Of a stretch of DNA of 64,000 nt, positions 59,435 through 64,000 are shown piece by piece. The stretch's first letter is position 1. Each line of letters starts with the position of its first letter. Made by a program: the position numbers and the translations under genes. This DNA comes from SVFI01 sp045643145 (GTDB lineage: Bacteria; Bacillota; Clostridia; Lachnospirales; Lachnospiraceae): positions 1-64,000 of the forward strand of contig JAZUKG010000232.1 in NCBI GenBank assembly GCA_045643145.1, given 5' to 3'. Under the pieces are notes generated by a model. That model ran no database searches, was not told where the DNA came from, and saw only the letters and a list, made by a program, of their open reading frames with translations.

Positions 59435-60175
59435 TTATACCTCTATATCCATGATTTTTTCTGACAATAAAAACGAGGCGCCATATATCATCAGGCTGAC
59501 TGTCATGATACATATTCCTGCCAGATTATGATACAGAGGATCAAAATACCCCGGAGAAGAAATACGAATATATAAAATAATACCGATTGGTATGATATTC
59601 ATGAGTGACTGTTCGAATTTCTTTCCGCTGATCAACAATTGAATTTCTTCTTTGACCGTGATTTTATCACTTATAATCTGGGATGTATTTTGTATGATAA
59701 ATGACAGATTTCCTCCCATTCTTTTTGCACTGGCAAAAACATTACAAAAATCCTCCACATCCTCTAACCCACTTCGATTGGCAAAGTCTAACAATAGCTC
59801 TTCTAACACCCTGTTATTTGACATTTGCTGAATCATTCGATTTACTTCTGTCAGAAAATCACTCTCTTTCGAATATAAATATTGTAAATCCAGGTAAGCC
59901 TGTTTAAATGCATTTTCTATGGAATATCCTGCCTTGAGCCCATTGGAAAAGGATAAAATAAATTCCTTGAATTCTAACAACATGACTTCGGCTCTTTTTC
60001 TTCGCTCTTTTTCTTTTTCCTTTTTATGCAAAAACGGAAGGATGAATACACCAATCAGTGCAAACCCAAAACTATCATAGAATAATATGGAAATAATCAG
60101 AAACAAAACTAAATTCCTAATCATAAAAATAAGCCACTGTTTTTTATTCAGTTTATAATCCCTATAATCCGTCAT
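59435..60175 (-). CDS. tadB: TadB-like inner-membrane platform protein
   Basis: 246 residues with N-terminal membrane helices (about 18-50), a T2SSF domain (about 85-205; FILSFSNGLKAGYSIENAF) and C-terminal helices. It overlaps cpaF by 4 nt, as is usual for TadA-TadB. Forms the platform with TadC. Confidence 0.88.
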   Translation of the reverse strand: MTDYRDYKLNKKQWLIFMIRNLVLFLIISILFYDSFGFALIGVFILPFLHKKEKEKERRKRAEVMLLEFKEFILSFSNGLKAGYSIENAFKQAYLDLQYLYSKESDFLTEVNRMIQQMSNNRVLEELLLDFANRSGLEDVEDFCNVFASAKRMGGNLSFIIQNTSQIISDKITVKEEIQLLISGKKFEQSLMNIIPIGIILYIRISSPGYFDPLYHNLAGICIMTVSLMIYGASFLLSEKIMDIEV

Positions 60176-61434
60176 GACAAATCACATCCGGCCATTTTTA
60201 TTTTTTCTGTGTGAAGCAGAGGATTTTTCTCCACCAGCATGCCGATGATTCTTCCGTCCTCTGTTTCCTCTTGTTCCTCAAATTCAAAAAGAGTCTGCAA
60301 TTTAATTTCACCATCCTCATATCCGATGATTTCATCTATCGACAGGATTCTTCTGCTTCGGTCTCGAAGTCTACCCAAATGAACAATCAGATCCACACCA
60401 CTGGCTATTTGTCTTCGAATCGCTTCCAGGGGAAGATCCATCGCCATCAGAATCATAGTTTCCAGTCTTGATAGCATATCCTTTGCACTATTTGAATGTC
60501 CTGTACTAAGGGATCCGTCATGTCCTGTGTTAAAGGCCTGTATCATATCAAGAGCCTCCGCACCTCGAACCTCTCCGACGATAATACGATCCGGTCGCAT
60601 TCGAAGCGATGATTTAATCAGATCTCGAATTGTAATCGGAACAACTCCCTCCATATTGGCATTTCTGGTTTCCAGTCGAACCAGATTATCAATGTTTTGA
60701 AGCTTAAGCTCGGCGCTGTCTTCTATCGTAATGATTCGCTCATTTTGTGGTATATAGCCGGATAATACATTCAAAAATGTAGTTTTTCCGCTGCCGGTTC
60801 CGCCGCTTATAAAGATATTATATTTACAAATCACCAGCTTCTCTAAAAACTCTGCTGCCCTGATTGAAATAGATTGCATACGAATGAGATCCTCCATTTC
60901 TATCGGTTTATCAGGGAAACGACGAATTGTCAGGATAGGTCCATTGATGGCAATTGGAGATAACACGACATTCACTCGGCAGCTTGCATCTGCCAAAATT
61001 TCTGTATCTTCCCGATCCGTTAAGGATAATCTGGCATCTACAATGGGATGGCTTTCATTTACCACACGATTTGATTTGCTGACAATCTGCTGTATGACAT
61101 CCTCCAATTTTTCCTTGGATTCAAACTGCGCGTGGAAGCGTTCCAGTTTCCCGTTTCGCTCGATAAAAATATCTGAAATACCATTTACCATGATTTCCGT
61201 TACACTGCTGTCCTCAATAAGCTGTTGTAAAATATCGTACTTTCGAATAGAATGAAATATTTCCATTCGCAGTCGATTCTTTGTTGCCAGCGGCAGATAT
61301 TGATCCTTTGAAAGGACTAATATTTCCTCCTCAATAATAGAAAGCACTTCCTCGTCACTGGCATCCACTCGATATTCAATTTGCTTTAACAAATTTTCCC
61401 TAATCCGGTTTTTAAGCATCGCATAGTCATGCAT
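60172..61434 (-). CDS. cpaF: CpaF/TadA secretion ATPase
   Basis: 420 residues. Walker A GGTGSGKTTFLNVL (about 215), Walker B region RIIVGEVRGAEALD and the His box TGHDGSLSTGHSN are intact. It powers pilus assembly and, in bifunctional members, retraction. N-terminal N0-like domain (about 1-150). Overlaps TadZ by 8 nt. Confidence 0.94.
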   Translation of the reverse strand: MHDYAMLKNRIRENLLKQIEYRVDASDEEVLSIIEEEILVLSKDQYLPLATKNRLRMEIFHSIRKYDILQQLIEDSSVTEIMVNGISDIFIERNGKLERFHAQFESKEKLEDVIQQIVSKSNRVVNESHPIVDARLSLTDREDTEILADASCRVNVVLSPIAINGPILTIRRFPDKPIEMEDLIRMQSISIRAAEFLEKLVICKYNIFISGGTGSGKTTFLNVLSGYIPQNERIITIEDSAELKLQNIDNLVRLETRNANMEGVVPITIRDLIKSSLRMRPDRIIVGEVRGAEALDMIQAFNTGHDGSLSTGHSNSAKDMLSRLETMILMAMDLPLEAIRRQIASGVDLIVHLGRLRDRSRRILSIDEIIGYEDGEIKLQTLFEFEEQEETEDGRIIGMLVEKNPLLHTEKIKMAGCDLS

Positions 61435-62398
61435 TTTGTATCAGTTCTTCTTTCAAATCGTTTGTTATTTTACTTATCGCTGCCTGACTTTTATCTTTTA
61501 GCCAGATTACCTTTTGCTTTTTTATGAGTTCCTCCTGTTCTAAGAGCTGAATTACCTTTTGAAACCGGTGATATTTAGCCTTTGCTACATCTCCTTCATG
61601 GAGCAGCATAACGGTCTGATCACACAGCTTCAGCATTTGAAAAAAAGATGGCAGGCATTCTGACAGTTCTAAAATAATCACCTCATAATTGGTTCTTTCC
61701 TGTATTTTTTCAAACAGCTCCTTCCATTCATAAACAGAAATATCTTTTAATTCCTCAAACGAAGTGACCGGAGGCAGTACCGCTAAATCCCTTTCATGAA
61801 TCAGCATACTTTCCAGACGATATTCAAATTTATCTGCTTCATTTTTTGCAAAGAAAAGCAGATTTAATAAGTCCTGATCTGTTTTTCCAGAAAGGTAAAG
61901 CTCCAATGCAGAAAATGCTTCCAGATTCATGTACAGCGCTTTTTTCTCTTTTGTGATTATCTGTCCCAAATCCAAAGCTATTTTCGTCTGTATTTCCGAT
62001 AGAAATGGAGAATAGAAACCTATAATCGTGCCTTTTTTATTATGATGTGGGAGAGGCGTTATTATGCCGGTATCTACCATTTCTTTCTCATACAATGTAA
62101 AAATATCTCTGCAAATGCGATCTGCGGATTGGTAATAGTAAATTCCTTCTTCACTTTTTTCCTTTGTAAAATAAAAGAAACGAGCTTTCTTTTCTAAAAG
62201 AAGCGCCTTAACATATTCACTAATATCCGGTTCTACAAAATATAAAGCTGCCTCTGTATCTTTTACATACTGTATAAACTTTTCTTCATTATCAAAAGAA
62301 AAGCTTTCAAAATAGTAATCGTATTTTTCAGATAAAAATGTTCCGAGGCTTTTAATGAAACCAGTATTCTGATCAAACAAAACGATTTGTGCTTTCAT
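61427..62398 (-). CDS. TadZ/CpaE-like protein without a P-loop
   Basis: 323 residues. N-terminal receiver-like domain (about 1-125) and MinD/ParA-like ATPase fold (about 130-315), but the P-loop is absent: the segment GFYSPFLSEIQTKIALDLG replaces KGGxGKT. Expected to place the pilus machine in the cell by protein contacts. Overlaps prepilin peptidase by 4 nt. Confidence 0.75.
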   Translation of the reverse strand: MKAQIVLFDQNTGFIKSLGTFLSEKYDYYFESFSFDNEEKFIQYVKDTEAALYFVEPDISEYVKALLLEKKARFFYFTKEKSEEGIYYYQSADRICRDIFTLYEKEMVDTGIITPLPHHNKKGTIIGFYSPFLSEIQTKIALDLGQIITKEKKALYMNLEAFSALELYLSGKTDQDLLNLLFFAKNEADKFEYRLESMLIHERDLAVLPPVTSFEELKDISVYEWKELFEKIQERTNYEVIILELSECLPSFFQMLKLCDQTVMLLHEGDVAKAKYHRFQKVIQLLEQEELIKKQKVIWLKDKSQAAISKITNDLKEELIQNA

Positions 62399-62829
62399 AG
62401 AATACCTCCTATCAGGCTTTCTGTTAAAACCGCCAAAAAGATAAACGGGGCAAACTTCACATGATTTGGAGAAGATAAGCTTAGGCGGATTTTATGAAGC
62501 AATACCAAAATCAAAGCATAGATACTTGCCAGGAGAAAAGCATAAATGCAAACAGAAATCGCCGGCTTTATGCCTAAAAATCCGACACAAAGACATAGCA
62601 GCTTGCAATCGCCTCCTCCGATAATCCCTATTTGAAATAATGGAAGCATAACCACCAGAAGCAGTGGTAAAAAAATAAAAATCAGAACTGCCTTTCCATA
62701 CTGACCGCAAAGGAGCGGATAGGAAAAACAACAGACATAGCCGATAAGAATCAGCCGATTTGAAATCCTTTTGGATTTGAGATCCGTATACACTGCCAGA
62801 CTCAAAATAAGCAGTAATAGTATTTTCAT
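62395..62829 (-). CDS. tadV: A24 prepilin peptidase (TadV/CpaA)
   Basis: 144 residues with 5-6 helices and the two catalytic Asp of A24: YTDLKSKRISN and GGGDCKLL. It processes the Flp prepilin and TadE-like proteins. No Shine-Dalgarno precedes the ATG; the promoter puts the transcription start exactly on it, so it starts leaderless. A TTG frame extends upstream to 62907 but would cover the promoter. Confidence 0.88.
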   Translation of the reverse strand: MKILLLLILSLAVYTDLKSKRISNRLILIGYVCCFSYPLLCGQYGKAVLIFIFLPLLLVVMLPLFQIGIIGGGDCKLLCLCVGFLGIKPAISVCIYAFLLASIYALILVLLHKIRLSLSSPNHVKFAPFIFLAVLTESLIGGIL

Positions 62830-62835
62830 GGTTCG

Positions 62836-62864
62836 ATTATAGGTTTCACTTTTTTGTTTGTAAA
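62836..62864 (-). promoter_or_regulatory. tad operon promoter, leaderless
   Basis: TTTACA, 17 nt, TATAAT, then 6 nt to the tadV ATG, so +1 coincides with A of the start codon. This is the only promoter seen for the ten-gene tad operon. Confidence 0.7.
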
Positions 62865-62934
62865 TATAGCATAATTCACAAAATCCACTTTTGTCAGATA
62901 TACACAAAAAATGGAATCATAATAAAAATAAAAA

Positions 62935-62970
62935 AGGCGCAAACCCTTGTAAATACAAAGGTTTACGCCT
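62935..62970 (-). terminator. Terminator of the flagellin-fliS unit
   Basis: Imperfect stem GGCG-AAACC-TTGTA with TACAA-GGTTT-CGCC, followed on the minus strand by a T6 run and a T-rich tail. Confidence 0.85.
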
Positions 62971-62987
62971 GTCAAAAACTATTTTCT

Positions 62988-63461
62988 TTATGCCAAAAAT
63001 CCTCGATTTCCGTCCTTCATATAGCTTTCGTTAATGTCATCCTTACCATAGGTAAGTCCTGCATATACGACCTGAGCAGATTGCATAACCGGAAGCGAAG
63101 TATCATTTTCACTATCCTTTTTATAGGTTTCATAGAGCTTTTTCATCAGTCTGTTTACATCCTTTAGAGGAGCAACATCTTTTTTCCCGTTTGCATAGCC
63201 CAATTGACCGCTGATAAACATATAAATCTGAAGCAGATTCCCTGCCAGTTCCATTTCCATGTTTAATGATGCAATCAGTTCATTTAAACAGTCATGCGCT
63301 CTGAAAATCGCTTTTGAAAAACCTTTTTTATCATTCTGAGAGAATAACTGTTCTGCTTCATTTGTATATTCAAAAAACAATTCATACAAAATTACAACCA
63401 GTCCGCTCTTATTTGCCTGAGAAATTCTTCTGGTGTATTCTTTTTTCTTTTCATCAGTCAT
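62988..63461 (-). CDS. fliS: FliS-like flagellin export chaperone
   Basis: 157 residues, helical. ISQANKSGLVVILYELFFEY and FRAHDCLNELIASLNME match the FliS pattern. FliS binds the C-terminus of flagellin in the cytoplasm and prevents premature assembly. It starts 12 nt after flagellin, the classic arrangement. TAGGAG precedes the ATG. It is a little longer than FliS in Bacillus (133). Confidence 0.85.
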   Translation of the reverse strand: MTDEKKKEYTRRISQANKSGLVVILYELFFEYTNEAEQLFSQNDKKGFSKAIFRAHDCLNELIASLNMEMELAGNLLQIYMFISGQLGYANGKKDVAPLKDVNRLMKKLYETYKKDSENDTSLPVMQSAQVVYAGLTYGKDDINESYMKDGNRGFLA

Positions 63462-63473
63462 AAATACTTACTC

Positions 63474-64000
63474 CTACTGTAATAACTGTAACAATTCGGA
63501 CGGTCTCTGGTTTGCCTGTGTCAAAATGGAAATTCCAGCCTGATTCAATACCTGGAGATTTGAATAATCTGTCATTTCTTCTGCCATATCTACGTCCATA
63601 ATTCGCGAGTAAGCACCTGTCATGTTTTCGCTGGTGATATCCAAACTGTTTTCTGTATGCTCTAATCTGTTTTCATACGCACCGAGTCTGGAACGAATCT
63701 TTGAAATATATGCATTTGCCTGCTTTGAAGCTTCAATTGCTTCATCGGCTCCTTCTTTTGTAGAAATATCAATATTTTCAAGTCCCATTTCTCTTAATGA
63801 AACTTCCGGAATACGAATTGCCAATACCTGTCCTTCATTGGAACCAATCTGTACTCTCATCGCTCCGATTCCTGTGACATCTACATCTACCAAACCTGGG
63901 TTCATATTTTTATCAACTGTAAATGTCATTTCAAAGTTATCTTTTGCGGTAACAATGACTTTGTCCTTCTGATAAGAAACAACCGCATCTTCAGGGAATG
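63474..64000 (-). CDS. Flagellin, C-terminal part (cut by the window edge)
   Basis: The frame is open to the right edge, so only the last about 175 residues are present. It has the flagellin C-terminal D0/D1 helices (ISKIRSRLGAYENRLEHT; ENMTGAYSRIMDVDMAEE; ILTQANQRPSELLQLLQ). The internal methionine near 63929 is not the start. It precedes fliS. The variable D2/D3 domain starts in the visible part (about 1-45). Confidence 0.95.
   Translation of the reverse strand, partial: FPEDAVVSYQKDKVIVTAKDNFEMTFTVDKNMNPGLVDVDVTGIGAMRVQIGSNEGQVLAIRIPEVSLREMGLENIDISTKEGADEAIEASKQANAYISKIRSRLGAYENRLEHTENSLDITSENMTGAYSRIMDVDMAEEMTDYSNLQVLNQAGISILTQANQRPSELLQLLQ

Overview
The window looks like chromosome from a flagellated, low-to-mid G+C clostridial Firmicute, most likely of the family Lachnospiraceae. 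Supporting signs are AT-rich spacers with Gram-positive Shine-Dalgarno sites and some TTG/GTG starts, a YhaM-type nuclease, MutS2, VanW and SPFH/zinc-ribbon proteins, BspA-like leucine-rich repeat proteins, a monoderm-type Tad pilus operon without a secretin or CpaB gene, and FliS with flagellin at the right edge. Genus and species cannot be fixed from the sequence alone. No phage, insertion sequence, CRISPR array or rRNA was seen. The one RNA gene is a tRNA-Pro(AGG).

Layout. 1-4.1 kb (minus strand): rRNA uracil methyltransferase, YhaM nuclease and a membrane-anchored HtrA-like protein that has lost catalytic residues. 4.4-8.9 kb (plus): mutS2 and an OmpR/histidine kinase pair. 9.0-13.7 kb (minus): AIR-synthase-like protein, Lrp regulator, aminotransferase, TrmL, then a separately promoted PurF-like protein with no glutaminase nucleophile. 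13.7-18.7 kb: VanW protein with a 35-residue membrane peptide, a TPR-like lipid-face protein, a DnaQ-type exonuclease and a B12-binding radical SAM protein. 18.9-24.2 kb: LacI-sensor/GGDEF protein, a Tim44-like and SPFH zinc-ribbon pair, and an HD-GYP protein with an altered HD motif. 24.4-28.6 kb: two BspA-like surface proteins and a 2-hydroxyacid dehydrogenase. 28.7-32.9 kb: pgi, an unknown coiled-coil protein behind a switch-like leader RNA, a TSCPD protein and murG. 33-38.5 kb: a SARP-type two-component pair, a HAD phosphatase, a DUF1905/C39-like fusion and a secreted SASA esterase. Imperfect direct repeats flank two parts of this stretch.

38.5-46.2 kb (minus) is one tightly packed six-gene operon: HAD phosphatase, homocysteine methyltransferase/MTHF reductase, lipid flippase, Xaa-Pro peptidase, response regulator and histidine kinase. 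46.4-49.4 kb (plus) holds a GNAT enzyme, then DUF2975, Xre and DUF4173-like membrane proteins, with the tRNA between. 49.4-53.8 kb (minus) holds DUF6465, a DtxR-like regulator, HIT, a flavodoxin-SCP2 fusion, rhomboid and an Rpn nuclease. 54.1-62.8 kb (minus) is a complete Tad operon (prepilin peptidase, TadZ, CpaF, TadB, TadC, Flp pilin, DUF5702, two TadE-like proteins, DUF6382). Its promoter places the transcription start on the ATG. 63.0-64.0 kb is fliS and the 3' part of a flagellin gene.

The observations most worth a second look are: the leader RNA at 31.29-31.44 kb with mutually exclusive pairings around the ribosome site; a 36-bp repeat holding a 12-bp-period GGTA array on both sides of the SARP-type two-component genes; a 23-bp inverted repeat around the start codon of a Tad pseudopilin gene; predicted leaderless starts for the tad operon and rhomboid; and the cluster of modified purine-type enzymes.
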